Below, piece by piece: positions 25,938 through 34,879 of a DNA stretch of 64,000 nt (position 1 is its first letter; each line of letters starts with the position of its first letter). This stretch comes from Sporosarcina koreensis. GTDB lineage: Bacteria > Bacillota > Bacilli > Bacillales_A > Planococcaceae. The position numbers and the translations under genes are program-made. Below the pieces are notes generated by a model that saw only the letters and a program-made list of their open reading frames with translations, did not search any database and was not told the DNA's origin. The stretch lies in NCBI RefSeq assembly GCF_000826145.2, contig NZ_LN651333.1:1-64000 (forward strand). The letters are read 5' to 3'.

Positions 25938-25938
25938 G

Positions 25939-26400
25939 TCAGGCTCCTTGATTTTTCAGCAGTTCCCGGAAGCGTTCGAGCGCCTCCTCCTCGTCAAACG
26001 TACTGAACCAGACGTAATCGTCTGCGTCCAGAATGCGGTAATGCTGGCTGATCAGATTTTGCTGGATCCGGTATTGCCCCTCCTGCTCGATCCCCCGCCA
26101 CCATACTTTTCCGCCGAGCGTCTTGCCTTTCGGGCGGTCCAGCCCGTTATGGGCAACCGTACGGACGACTTCCAGCGGCGCGTCCCCTAAGAGTGACTGG
26201 ATGATCTCGCTGTCCGAAAACAGAGCGATCATCGCCACGACTGTTGTCCAGCTTGCAAGCGTCCGTTCCTTCTCGATCTGGACGAGCGTTTTTTTCGACA
26301 TACCAAGGACGGCCGCCATTGTCTCCTGTGAATAGCCTGCCTCGGTCCTGATGAGCAGTGTCCTGCGGGAAATCTGCTCGATGATCTGTTCCTGGTTCAT
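25939..26400 (-). CDS. XRE-family helix-turn-helix regulator
   Basis: A 153-aa DNA-binding protein. The N-terminal HTH (about 12-65) reads LIRTEAGYSQETMAAVLGMSKKTLVQIEK. The C-terminal half (KVWWRGIEQEGQYRIQQNLIS, HYRILDADDYVWFSTFDEEEA) is a domain I do not recognise. The ATG at 26400 has GAGGTGGAG upstream. Its target may be the divergent YdcF gene or itself; no operator was identified. Confidence 0.82.
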   Translation of the reverse strand: MNQEQIIEQISRRTLLIRTEAGYSQETMAAVLGMSKKTLVQIEKERTLASWTTVVAMIALFSDSEIIQSLLGDAPLEVVRTVAHNGLDRPKGKTLGGKVWWRGIEQEGQYRIQQNLISQHYRILDADDYVWFSTFDEEEALERFRELLKNQGA

Positions 26401-26533
26401 AGCTCCACCTCGCTATGTGTAATTTTACACGATACCGGTCTGTTAATCAAAATTCGGCAACTTCCTTCATCAGACAGCGTCTTGTAATGAACTGCAGCAG
26501 AATGGCATACATTAGAGGAACGGGGCGTTTAAC

Positions 26534-27112
26534 ATGTCGAAGGGGAAATGGATTATGGTGGTCGGCTGTGCGGGTGTTCTGGTGCTTGCAGCCTGCTGGT
26601 TCAGTACGGGGTACACCATGAAGAAAGCGGTACGGAATGCAGCGGATGGGAGCAGCGCCTACGCAATCATCCTCGGGGCGAAAGTGAACGGAACTGTTCC
26701 ATCTAAGTCGCTGCAGTACCGTCTGGAGGCTGCCTTCGACTATGCGGAAAAGCATCCTGGAGTCATTTTGGTCCTGTCAGGCGGGCAGGGGCCGGATGAG
26801 GGTGTCAGTGAAGGCGCCGCCATGCGGGACTACTTAGTGACCCGCGGGCTTCCGGAGGAGCGTCTGCTCGTCGAGGACCAGTCCACGTCCACATATGAGA
26901 ATCTCGTGAATTCCAAACGGCTTCTGCCGGCCGGCCAGTCGAAGGTGACGCTGATCACGAGCGATTATCATGTTGCGCGTGCCGGGATACTCGCCAAGAG
27001 GATCGGACTGGATTGGGACGCAGTGCCTGCCGAAACTCCCCAGTCTGTCAAAGTGAAAACCGACATACGCGAGCGGCTCGCTCTATTGAAGACATGGGTC
27101 GCCGGGAAATAA
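26534..27112 (+). CDS. YdcF/SanA-family (DUF218) membrane protein
   Basis: A 192-aa protein with one N-terminal membrane helix (6-26) and a DUF218 domain: AIILGAKVNGTVPS, LVLSGGQGPDEGVSEG, EDQSTSTYENLVNS and ITSDYHVARA. The family has a Rossmann-like fold and is tied to envelope functions; biochemical role unknown. Start ATG at 26534. Confidence 0.85.
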   Translation: MSKGKWIMVVGCAGVLVLAACWFSTGYTMKKAVRNAADGSSAYAIILGAKVNGTVPSKSLQYRLEAAFDYAEKHPGVILVLSGGQGPDEGVSEGAAMRDYLVTRGLPEERLLVEDQSTSTYENLVNSKRLLPAGQSKVTLITSDYHVARAGILAKRIGLDWDAVPAETPQSVKVKTDIRERLALLKTWVAGK

Positions 27113-27152
27113 AAAACGCAGCAAGCGCTCTTCCGCGTCCCGCTGCGTTTTT
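27111..27152. terminator. Bidirectional terminator
   Basis: AAAAAACGCAGC and GCTGCGTTTTTG arms, with inner pairing GCGC/GCG-type. Between the convergent YdcF-like gene and yqeY. Confidence 0.88.
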
Positions 27153-27158
27153 GGGTAT

Positions 27159-27596
27159 TCAGCTGTTCAAATACTCCTTGACCGCCTGCGAAACGACTTT
27201 TCCTTCTGCCCGGCCTGCTGCCGCCTTCATGACAGTCCCTACTGCCTGCCCCATCGGCGTCTCTTTCGTTATGCCGAGCGTTGGGATAAGCTCCTTGACT
27301 TCTTCAGCTGACAGCTGTTTCGGCAAGTAGTTCTCGATGACAGTGATTTTCTCTTTCTCCGCTGCGATAATATCTTCGCGGCCTGCTTTCTCCCCTTCTT
27401 CGAGCGACTGTTTTGTCTGCTTCAGTTCGCGCTGGACGACTTTCAGTTCCTCTTCTTCCGTCAATTCCCGCTGGAGTGTCAGCTCCTGGTTTTGAATCCC
27501 GGCGCGCAGAAGGTTGATGACACCTTTCTTGACGGTGTCCTTTTCTTTCATCGCTGTCTTCATGTCAGCCAGCAATTGTGTTTTCAACTCCGACAT
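27159..27596 (-). CDS. yqeY: GatB/YqeY domain protein
   Basis: A 145-aa protein resembling the tRNA-binding tail of amidotransferase subunit GatB. Typical segments are LLADMKTAMKEKDTVKKGVINLLRA (written here in parts: the opening and the VKKGVINLLRA), ENYLPKQLSAEEV and GITKETPMGQAVGTVMKA. Likely contacts tRNA or ribosome, precise role unsettled. Single gene, usual length. Confidence 0.93.
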   Translation of the reverse strand: MSELKTQLLADMKTAMKEKDTVKKGVINLLRAGIQNQELTLQRELTEEEELKVVQRELKQTKQSLEEGEKAGREDIIAAEKEKITVIENYLPKQLSAEEVKELIPTLGITKETPMGQAVGTVMKAAAGRAEGKVVSQAVKEYLNS

Positions 27597-27691
27597 ACGG
27601 ATCCCTCATTTCAATAGTGTCGTTCCCCTTCAGTATACCGAATCCGCCCGGCCTGTTGCACGGACAATGTCCGATGTACTGCCGGCTGCAG

Positions 27692-27722
27692 CAAAAAGCA
27701 CAGTCTCCGGAGAGACTGTGCT
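27692..27722 (-). terminator. Intrinsic terminator after ykuS
   Basis: The minus strand has AGCACAGTCTC and GAGACTGTGCT arms around TCCG, then TTTTTGC. Confidence 0.88.
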
Positions 27723-27737
27723 TCGTATGTTCACTTA

Positions 27738-27971
27738 TCAGCGTGCGAGGCGCTTTTCAGCGTCTGCCACGACGTCATCCACGGAATTCCCTTCGATACT
27801 GATTACCGGGAAATCGTACTGGTCGACGTTGACATCGCTCAGTGCGCGGACAACTCCAAGATCGTAGCCGCTCAGTTTTTCGTCGGATTCACACATTGTC
27901 ACTGTGTGCCCTTTTTCCTCAAGCGCTTTCTTCACATCGTCAAACGGTTTTTCCACTGCAATTTTAGCCAT
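27738..27971 (-). CDS. ykuS: UPF0180 family protein YkuS
   Basis: A 77-aa soluble protein matching UPF0180: it opens AKIAVEKPFDDVKKAL, has GYDLGVVRALSD in the middle and ISIEGNSVDDVVADAEKRL at the end. Function unknown. The ATG at 27971 has AAGGAGG upstream. The 185 bp to its right show no gene. Confidence 0.9.
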   Translation of the reverse strand: MAKIAVEKPFDDVKKALEEKGHTVTMCESDEKLSGYDLGVVRALSDVNVDQYDFPVISIEGNSVDDVVADAEKRLAR

Positions 27972-28157
27972 TGCCTGATTCCTCCTTAGAACTAATCATT
28001 ATCTTATCGTCATAGTACTGTCTTTCCCTTCCGGCAGCGAACTAAACCTGTTTCCTACGTACCAGGAAGCCAGTGTAAAAATTGTGTCCTTGTGAACAGG
28101 TTCACACCTCGTCCGTAAGGGTATCCATTGACTAAGTATGTGAAGGAAGTGATTAGT

Positions 28158-28976
28158 ATGTTCGGTTTAGCAGATCTCGGTGCATTGGTAATCTCCGCAT
28201 TCATCATCATGCCGGTTGTCATCTTCATCCGTGAATGCGGCTATTTGCTGATCACTCTGTTTTTAGGGGTCCGCAATCCGCGTCTGACAGTCGGGGCTGG
28301 CCCCCGTCTGATCCAATTCGGCATTTTTGATATCCGGAAATATTATCATTTATACAGCTGGTTCTCATTCGATAAAATCAGAAATCCCAGCAATGCAAAA
28401 TATATTATGATCTATGCGGCGCCCATCATTACAAATATGATAGTTGCTCTCGGACTAAATGCACTCATTGCAAATGGCTATATGGAAGATATGGCCCGAT
28501 TCTGGAACCGGTTCATCTTCTATGCGTTTTTCTATGTGCTGTTCGATGCCATCCCGATGATCATGAATAACGGAAAACCGAACAACGGCATGATCATCTA
28601 CGAATTGCTGCGATACGGCAAACGGGTCGATTACAACCGCGACAATCTGATTCCGAGCACCGAACAGATGGAAGAGGATTACGACCGGGAGATGAAAAAG
28701 ATCGAGGAAGCCGAAGAGAAACTGGAACAGGAAGTTGAAGACGCCCCTGATCAGGCAGCTGCCGAAAAGCATGTCATCAAGAAATTGAGTAAGATGAGTG
28801 AGAAACGGACCGCTGCGCGGGAAGTCAAAGCGGAGGCGGAAAAGATGGAGGACGAGGCGGAACAGGAAGAAGAAGAGCTGGATAAAACAGATCAAGGGAA
28901 AAACCAAGACCGCCATGAGGATGAAGATCATAAGGAAAACAAAGCAAGCGATGAGGATGCCGGCAGGCCAAACTGA
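28158..28976 (+). CDS. Membrane protein with M50-like layout, catalytic motif lost
   Basis: A 272-aa protein with several membrane segments in the first 150 residues and a long charged coiled-coil tail (about 165-272, rich in Glu and Lys). The segment VVIFIRECGYLLITLFLG sits where site-2 proteases have HExxH, but reads RECGY. The later FDAIPMIMNNGKPNNG resembles their second metal site (NPLPxxxLDG) without the Asp. I infer an inactive M50-like scaffold; function unknown. The ATG at 28158 follows GGAAGTGAT. Confidence 0.7.
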   Translation: MFGLADLGALVISAFIIMPVVIFIRECGYLLITLFLGVRNPRLTVGAGPRLIQFGIFDIRKYYHLYSWFSFDKIRNPSNAKYIMIYAAPIITNMIVALGLNALIANGYMEDMARFWNRFIFYAFFYVLFDAIPMIMNNGKPNNGMIIYELLRYGKRVDYNRDNLIPSTEQMEEDYDREMKKIEEAEEKLEQEVEDAPDQAAAEKHVIKKLSKMSEKRTAAREVKAEAEKMEDEAEQEEEELDKTDQGKNQDRHEDEDHKENKASDEDAGRPN

Positions 28977-29014
28977 CAGCCTCTCCTCGCAGAAAAGCCC
29001 TGTTTACAGAAGAA

Positions 29015-29470
29015 TCAGCCGTTCCAATCCCGCCTCATAATATGCTCGCCGTTCACGTCACGCTCGTCCGTGAAACGGAAGCCGAGTTTCTCGTAGATGC
29101 CTATCGCCGGCGCATTATCCGGGTAGACGCTGAGATAGATCGGCTGTCCGCCGTACTCTTCCAGCACCCGTTCTGTCAGGAGGGCCATGAATGCCTTGCC
29201 ATACCCTCTCCCCTGGTAGCGTTCGTCGATCAGAAGACGATCGATCCACAGTCTGCCATTCCGTCCTTCTCCTTCGAAGAAACCGTACATGGCGAAGCCG
29301 ACGAGCACACCGCCTGCATACAGGCCCACCGGACGGAACTGCCGCCACGCCACCGCGTCTTCCAGACATTCATACGGTGTTTCGATGAACTCCTTCTGGG
29401 ATTCCGCCACGTGGAGTGCCAGGATCTCCCGGTAGTTCTCTGCTGTTACGTCATGAATGTGCAGATCCAT
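29015..29470 (-). CDS. GNAT acetyltransferase, BltD-like (polyamine N-acetyltransferase)
   Basis: A 151-aa GNAT enzyme close in pattern to B. subtilis BltD, a spermine/spermidine acetyltransferase: VTAENYREILALHV, CLEDA, FRPVGLYAGGVLVGFAMYG, GRLWIDRLLIDERYQGRGYG (acetyl-CoA loop RYQGRGYG) and IYEKLGF. The ATG at 29470 follows AAAGGG. Polyamine supply genes lie elsewhere in the window (41179-45988), so a role in polyamine homeostasis fits. Confidence 0.85.
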   Translation of the reverse strand: MDLHIHDVTAENYREILALHVAESQKEFIETPYECLEDAVAWRQFRPVGLYAGGVLVGFAMYGFFEGEGRNGRLWIDRLLIDERYQGRGYGKAFMALLTERVLEEYGGQPIYLSVYPDNAPAIGIYEKLGFRFTDERDVNGEHIMRRDWNG

Positions 29471-29538
29471 GACTTTCAACCCTTTCTGCTGCACGGCGCA
29501 GGCCTGCTGCGCTTTCGTGCGATCACACTTCCCTGACG

Positions 29539-31482
29539 TTACGCCTGCCGGCTGAGTTGCCAATCCAGGCGATCCGTCACAATGCGGTCAAACTTCGTCC
29601 CCAGTTCCATCAAGATACTGAGGATCACTTTGTTCTCCAGAACCGGTTCGGACAGAAGGCGCTGCCGGATCTGGTCTGTCATCTCCGCGAATGACTTGTG
29701 CTCCGACCACGTCTCTTGCATGCCGGCAAGGATCTCGGCTGCCTGCTCTGTCATATCCGGACGTATTCCGTGAAGCTCTTTCCACATCAGCAGCTCGTAC
29801 ATCGTATTGGCTGCAAGCCGACGCGGTGCGAACAGTTCATCCGGGGCTTCCTGGCCGGCCGTCTGCAGGTTGACACGCGCCCGCTCTTCGATCATCGTGC
29901 TGATGATCAGCAGGTTCTTCACACTGTGGCTGCCCGCCGCTGTCTGGCCGGCAACAGCGTCTTTGGCCTCCGCCAGCATGGAGGTCAGAGTATCCGTCGA
30001 CATCTCCTCCAGATGGTCATTGGCATCCGTCAACTTATACGGGAAGACGAATCGGTTCACCAGAAGTGCGATACCGACACCCGCAAGCACCATCAGCAGC
30101 CGCTCCACCGTCAGGAACTACGTCTCATTCGTGATGAGCGCCACCGAACCGATTGCCGAAAACGTCACGAGGATGGTGCTGTATCTGTACACTTTCACGT
30201 AACTCATCAAGTAGCCGGCCAGCAGCAGCAGACCGGTGCGTACCGGATTCGACGGAAAGAGGGTGAAGACGATCCAGACGAGGATCGCACCGACAATGGT
30301 CGCGAAGATCCGGTCCCTCATCTTCTTATGGGATTGTTCATAGAACGGGATGATGACGGACAGGACCGTAAACATCATCCACCGGCCTTCCGCCAGTTCG
30401 AAATAATCCATGAGGAAGCCTGAAATCGCGATCCCGGTCGCCATACGCACTGCATAGGACAGCTTCAGAGACGTCACATGGTTCGGTGCGGAACCGAGTG
30501 TCAGCTTCTTGAACTTCAGCGGTATCTCTTCGAACTTGCGGGTGATCTTCCGTATCTCGGGTGCCAGCTCCTCAAGGGCCAGCAGGCTGTCCGTCAAATA
30601 ATCGACGTTATTCAGCAATCTCAGCTGGACGGAGGATTCCGGCGGATTGGAACGGTAGCTCTCCAGAATCTGCTCGGACTCCCGGCTTATGGCGGCTGCG
30701 TCGATCACCTTCCCTTCACTGTCCGCGATATGACTGAGCAGCGCACGGACATTCGCAACGACCCCGCCTGCATCATGCCGCGGTTCCAGAGAGTCGAGCA
30801 AGGTATCGATTTTCTCGAGGGCTGCTGAGATATTGAGGCGAAGGCGTCCTTCCTCGGTCAGATAGTAATCTTCCTCCCGCTGATCGTAAATCATGGAACG
30901 GAGGGAGCCGATCGATTTCCGGATGTTTTCGTTTTCATCATCCGCCGCTTCCCCTGCAATCTTTTTATCCATTTTCGAAATCAACGCCGTACAGATTGTC
31001 TTGACCAGCGGGTCGCTATTCTTCGTCAGCCGCTTCCGGTTTGCGAGCATCTGCAGCCCCATGATCGAGACAGCTCCTGCGACAAGAGCAACGAGTCGAA
31101 GCGGCAATTCGGATGCTGTCACCGGGATTGCCAGCAGGAACAGATACTGCAGCGAGAACGGCAAGTACAGCGGTTTTTTCAGATTAAAGATCAGCGTGTA
31201 GCTGATGATGAACATCATGACGAAATGGATCGGCACAGCTGCCCATACCGAGAACCCCGCCGCGAACGCAGCGAGCCCCGTCAGCAAGTTGAGCCCTGCA
31301 AATTTTACGGTGTTGGCCACCGGATGGATGGTGAGGTCCCGTTCCAGCAGCATGAGCATCGCAGTGATCGTGGATACGCCGATCAGGATATTCTGCTGGC
31401 CGAAGAGCTGGCCGAACAGCAGGATATACGCCATGATCCCCCCAAATAGTAATGGGTCCCCAATGATTTTCTTTTTGTCCAT
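29539..31482 (-). pseudogene. FUSC-family transporter broken by one in-frame stop
   Basis: Reading from the ATG at 31482 gives an FUSC/aromatic-acid-exporter-like protein: membrane segments in the first 160 residues, a helical middle, then a second membrane block (YAVRMATGIAISGFL, GRWMMFTVLSVIIP, FATIVGAILVWIVF). The frame meets TAG at 30118-30120 after ALITNET, then continues without a shift as FLTVERLLMVLAGVGIALLVNRF to 29539. Intact length would be about 647 aa. One base change (for example TGG to TAG) explains it. The downstream part has no ribosome site of its own. Recent pseudogene or sequencing error. Confidence 0.85.
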
Positions 31483-31664
31483 CTGTGATTTCCTCTCCAT
31501 CAATAGTTGAATGATGTACTGCCGCTTTGAATTTCAAACAGTAATTTTAACACTTAACTATCTAAAAGACGATGAGGGCTGCTCAATGTTCTTCAAAAAG
31601 GAGAAAAATTATTTCGATATCGTGACAGCATACAAAAAAACACTGAGCCAATAGCCCAGTGCGA

Positions 31665-32570
31665 TTAAACAGCATCCGCTTCGGCAACCCGGCGCTCGGT
31701 CCGGGTGACGAGAAAGATACTGGCTTCATATAAGGCGATCATCGGTATGAGGATGATCAGCTGGCTGAAAAAGTCCGGCGGTGTGATCAGGGCTGACACG
31801 ACGGCCAGTATGATGTACGACCATTTCCTGACCTTCTTCAATGTGCCTGATGTCAGAATACCGATGGCCGATAAGAACAGCGCGACGACCGGCAGTTCAA
31901 ACAGCAGTCCGATCGGCATGGTGGTCATCAGGAGAAAGCGTGCGTATTCCTGTGCAGTTACCATGACATCGAAATTCATCTTCCCGAGGGTGATAAGAAA
32001 ATTATAGCTGAGCGGATTGACGACAAAGTAACCGAACGCAAGGCCGCCTGCGAACAGCAGGAAGATGACCGGCGAGTACAAGCTCAGAAAACGGCTTTCT
32101 TTCTCCGTAAGGCCCGGTTTCACGAACTGCCAGAGGAAATGGCAGAGAAACGGCACCGACAGCCCAAAGGCGAGAGCCGCCGAGATAGTTGTGTAGAACG
32201 ACACAACTTCCATCGGACTGAGCACGATCAGCTTATAGCCCCTTGTAACGTATGAGAACCATAAGTTGATGGTACTGAATGTGGCCACGAAGAACAGCAG
32301 GAATACGGCCACACTCTTAATGAGCTGCTTCCTGAGTTCCGTCAGATGCTCGACCAAATTCGACTCATCGTCGCCAGGCCCTTCCGGTGAACGATCCGGA
32401 GGGATGTTGGTCGGATAGCCATTCTCATCCGTATATGGGACGGCCGGAGTTTTCTGTTCCTGCTCGTCCAGCGCCTCAGATTTCAGCTCGGCAGTGATTT
32501 CCGCGTCCTTTTGGTTCAATTGATCCTCTGTGCTTGCCCGGTTATGAGTGTCCTCGTTTTTCGGCTTCAT
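31665..32570 (-). CDS. tatC: Sec-independent translocase subunit TatC, long N-terminus
   Basis: Core of the twin-arginine translocon, with six membrane helices. The conserved start of the family, LVEHLTELRKQL, lies at about residue 73, and the usual Glu in FVKPGLTEKESRFL is present. The 301-aa length exceeds the usual 240-260 because of a 70-residue acidic, disordered-looking extension (EDQLNQKDAEITAELKSEAL region) before the first helix. Follows tatA by eight bases in one operon. Confidence 0.95.
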   Translation of the reverse strand: MKPKNEDTHNRASTEDQLNQKDAEITAELKSEALDEQEQKTPAVPYTDENGYPTNIPPDRSPEGPGDDESNLVEHLTELRKQLIKSVAVFLLFFVATFSTINLWFSYVTRGYKLIVLSPMEVVSFYTTISAALAFGLSVPFLCHFLWQFVKPGLTEKESRFLSLYSPVIFLLFAGGLAFGYFVVNPLSYNFLITLGKMNFDVMVTAQEYARFLLMTTMPIGLLFELPVVALFLSAIGILTSGTLKKVRKWSYIILAVVSALITPPDFFSQLIILIPMIALYEASIFLVTRTERRVAEADAV

Positions 32571-32578
32571 CGTATCAC

Positions 32579-32776
32579 CTACTTCTCTGTTTCAGCGGGT
32601 TTCTTCACATCTGCCTTTTCATCATCATCCATGATATCTTTTGCGGATTTCTTGAACTCCGCAAGCGTCTTGCCGACTGCGGAACCGACTTCCGGCAATT
32701 TGCGGGGACCGAACAAAATCAGTACGATAACCAAGATAATAATGAGCCCGGGTACTCCGATTGCTGCTAAGTTCAT
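32579..32776 (-). CDS. tatA: Sec-independent translocase subunit TatA
   Basis: A 65-aa pore-forming Tat component: short N-terminal membrane helix ([23 protein letters not shown], the FGPRKLPE hinge being diagnostic), amphipathic helix and acidic tail. The ATG at 32776 follows GGGGAGGAAG. With TatC it forms a minimal TatAC system; no substrate is encoded next to it. Confidence 0.95.
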   Translation of the reverse strand: MNLAAIGVPGLIIILVIVLILFGPRKLPEVGSAVGKTLAEFKKSAKDIMDDDEKADVKKPAETEK

Positions 32777-33028
32777 CTTCTTCCTCCCCTTCCTGCTGCG
32801 CTTGGCCGGTCTGCCGGCAAGCAGCAAAGTTATTTATCCTTTACCCTGTTTTACAGGATGAACACACGCTGCCAAGATATTTATCATTCTTTTCCCGGCG
32901 GATCGGCACGGCTGCCGCTGTTCAGCAGTATGCCCGCCTGCACGCGCGTTCAGACACTCGGCACAGCACCAGCGGCCGCAAAATTCCAGCTGCATCGCCG
33001 ATGTCGTTTCATGTCGAATGATTGGGCA

Positions 33029-33057
33029 ATTTTATCAAACTTATCCGTTTGCGTCAA
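33029..33057 (-). promoter_or_regulatory. Promoter of tatA-tatC
   Basis: Minus strand -35 TTGACG (33052-33057), 17 bp, -10 TAAAAT (33029-33034). Transcription near 33022 would leave an untranslated leader of about 245 nt before tatA. I see no recognisable riboswitch in 32777-33020. Confidence 0.7.
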
Positions 33058-33097
33058 TAACTATTTCGAAAAACGAACTAGTTTACCGGTAAAATAA

Positions 33098-33127
33098 TTT
33101 GAATGTTTTTGAACGTTTTTGATCGCA
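33098..33127 (+). promoter_or_regulatory. Three 10-bp direct repeats, candidate FruR operator
   Basis: TTTGAATGTT, TTTGAACGTT and TTTGATCGCA follow each other in register from 33098. They sit just before the -35 box of the fru operon, where a DeoR-type repressor would bind. Confidence 0.5.
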
Positions 33128-33132
33128 AAAGA

Positions 33133-33161
33133 TTGATTTCTGAACTTTCCATGGATATAAT
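33133..33161 (+). promoter_or_regulatory. Promoter of fruR-fruK-fruA
   Basis: TTGATT (33133-33138), 17 bp, TATAAT (33156-33161), about 40 bp before the fruR start. Confidence 0.75.
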
Positions 33162-33203
33162 AGAGGCAGGATCAGCAGGTAACCCATGAAGGAGGGACCC
33201 GGA

Positions 33204-33953
33204 ATGCTGGAACAGGAACGTCACAAAAAGATTTTGCAGCTCCTCGAGGAACGCCCGGTCATCCGCCTCCAGGAACTGATAGAGAATATCGGAGCGTCGG
33301 AATCGACCATCCGGCGGGATCTGATCGAGCTGGAGCACCGGAAGCGGCTGAAACGGGTGCATGGCGGTGCTTCACGTCTGCAAGGGAAACTGGCAGAATC
33401 ATCGATGGCCGAGAAAACCTCCAAAAACCTTCAGGAAAAACAGAGCATCGGACGCCTTGCCGCTTCACTCGTACAGCCGGACGATACGATCTACCTGGAC
33501 GCCGGCTCCACCGTCTATGAAATGATCCGTCATCTGCCGCCGGCCATCACCGTGGTGACCAACGGAATCACCCATCTGGACGCCTTGCTGGAGGCGGGCT
33601 GTAAGACGATTTTGACCGGCGGCACCGCTAAGCCGTCCACCAAGGCACTGATCGGCCGCGGAGCACTCTCTGCACTTGCCCGATACCGGTTCGATAAATG
33701 CTTCCTCGGCGTGAATGCTCTGCATCCGGAATATGGGCTGACCACGCCGGACGAAGAGGAAGCGGCCGTCAAGGAGATGGCGCTGTCGCTCTCCCGTGAA
33801 TCGTATGCACTTGCGGACCCTTCGAAATTCTTCGAAGTTTCGTTCGCCCGTTTTGCAGAACTGGATGAGGTGACGGTCCTGTCGACGCACGGCAGTCTGG
33901 AAACGCTGCAATCATTCCCGGAATCCCTGAAACGGATGGTGACTTCCCCATGA
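33204..33953 (+). CDS. fruR: DeoR-family repressor of fructose operon
   Basis: A 249-aa regulator: N-terminal DeoR HTH (KKILQLLEERPVIRLQELIENIGASESTIRRDL region) and a C-terminal sugar-phosphate-binding DeoRC domain with YLDAGSTVYEMI and VVTNG. Fructose-1-phosphate is the usual inducer in this family. The ATG at 33204 follows GGAGGG. Its stop overlaps fruK by four bases. Confidence 0.9.
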   Translation: MLEQERHKKILQLLEERPVIRLQELIENIGASESTIRRDLIELEHRKRLKRVHGGASRLQGKLAESSMAEKTSKNLQEKQSIGRLAASLVQPDDTIYLDAGSTVYEMIRHLPPAITVVTNGITHLDALLEAGCKTILTGGTAKPSTKALIGRGALSALARYRFDKCFLGVNALHPEYGLTTPDEEEAAVKEMALSLSRESYALADPSKFFEVSFARFAELDEVTVLSTHGSLETLQSFPESLKRMVTSP

Positions 33954-34879
33954 TCTATACAGTGACACTCAATCCATCACTCGACTACCTGCTTTCATTC
34001 GATTCACTGGCTGCCGGCTCGCTGAACCGAGCGGCGGAAGCCCGATATCTGCCGGGCGGCAAAGGCAACAATGTCGCCCAAGTATTGACATCCCTCGGCG
34101 GTGATGCGACCGCTCTCGGTTTTACGGGCGGTTTCACAGGCCGGGAGCTTGAACGGCTGCTGGCCCACTCAGGTGTCCGTTCCGATTTCATCCACGTTGA
34201 CGGGGACACACGCGTCAATGTCAAGATCCGCGCCGGACAGGAGACGGAAATCAATGCAGCCGGACCTGCAATCAGTGAGCTGCAGTTCCGGAAACTCGCC
34301 GATCAGGTGCGCGGCATGGCGGCCGGCGATGTGCTGGTGCTGTCAGGCAGCATCCCGGCTTCCCTGCCGGCGGACGCATACGAACAGCTTGCGGACATCT
34401 GCCGCACAGCCGGCTGCCGGTTCACTGTGGACGCTGAGGGCAGTGCTTTGCGGAAGACGCTGAAATACAGACCACTGCTCGTCAAACCGAACCATCACGA
34501 GCTTGCCGCGCTCATCGGGACGGCCATCCGGACGAAGGAAGAGGCAGCGCTCCATGCCCGGACGCTCATCGATGAAGGGGCTGAACAGGTGATCGTCTCG
34601 CTCGCCGGTGAAGGCGCCGTGTACGTCAGCGCCGAAGAGACATACCTTGCAAATGCGCCGGCCGGCCGGGTTCGCGGATCTGTCGGTGCAGGCGACTCGA
34701 TGGTGGCCGGATTCCTCGCGGCCACGGCCGCCGGAAAGTCGGCTGCCGAAGCATTCCGTGCCGGCATTGCGGCAGGCAGTGCCACAGCATTCTCGGATCG
34801 ACTTTGTACGGCGGAGGAAGCGGCCGCTCTCATACCGCGGATCACGGTCACCCAATTTGAAGGAGGGGACAGGAAATGA
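33950..34879 (+). CDS. fruK: 1-phosphofructokinase
   Basis: A 309-aa PfkB-family kinase that phosphorylates fructose-1-phosphate to the 1,6-bisphosphate. It starts with TVTLNPSLDYLLSF, has GGKGNNVAQVL near 38-48 and the catalytic GAGDSMVAGF near 246-255. Start and stop both overlap the neighbouring genes by four bases. Confidence 0.95.
   Translation: MIYTVTLNPSLDYLLSFDSLAAGSLNRAAEARYLPGGKGNNVAQVLTSLGGDATALGFTGGFTGRELERLLAHSGVRSDFIHVDGDTRVNVKIRAGQETEINAAGPAISELQFRKLADQVRGMAAGDVLVLSGSIPASLPADAYEQLADICRTAGCRFTVDAEGSALRKTLKYRPLLVKPNHHELAALIGTAIRTKEEAALHARTLIDEGAEQVIVSLAGEGAVYVSAEETYLANAPAGRVRGSVGAGDSMVAGFLAATAAGKSAAEAFRAGIAAGSATAFSDRLCTAEEAAALIPRITVTQFEGGDRK

Noticed and set aside
30118..30120. 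Programmed read-through or recoding at the TAG in the FUSC gene
   Set aside because: No recoding signal, no supporting homologue, and an ordinary one-base nonsense change explains it.
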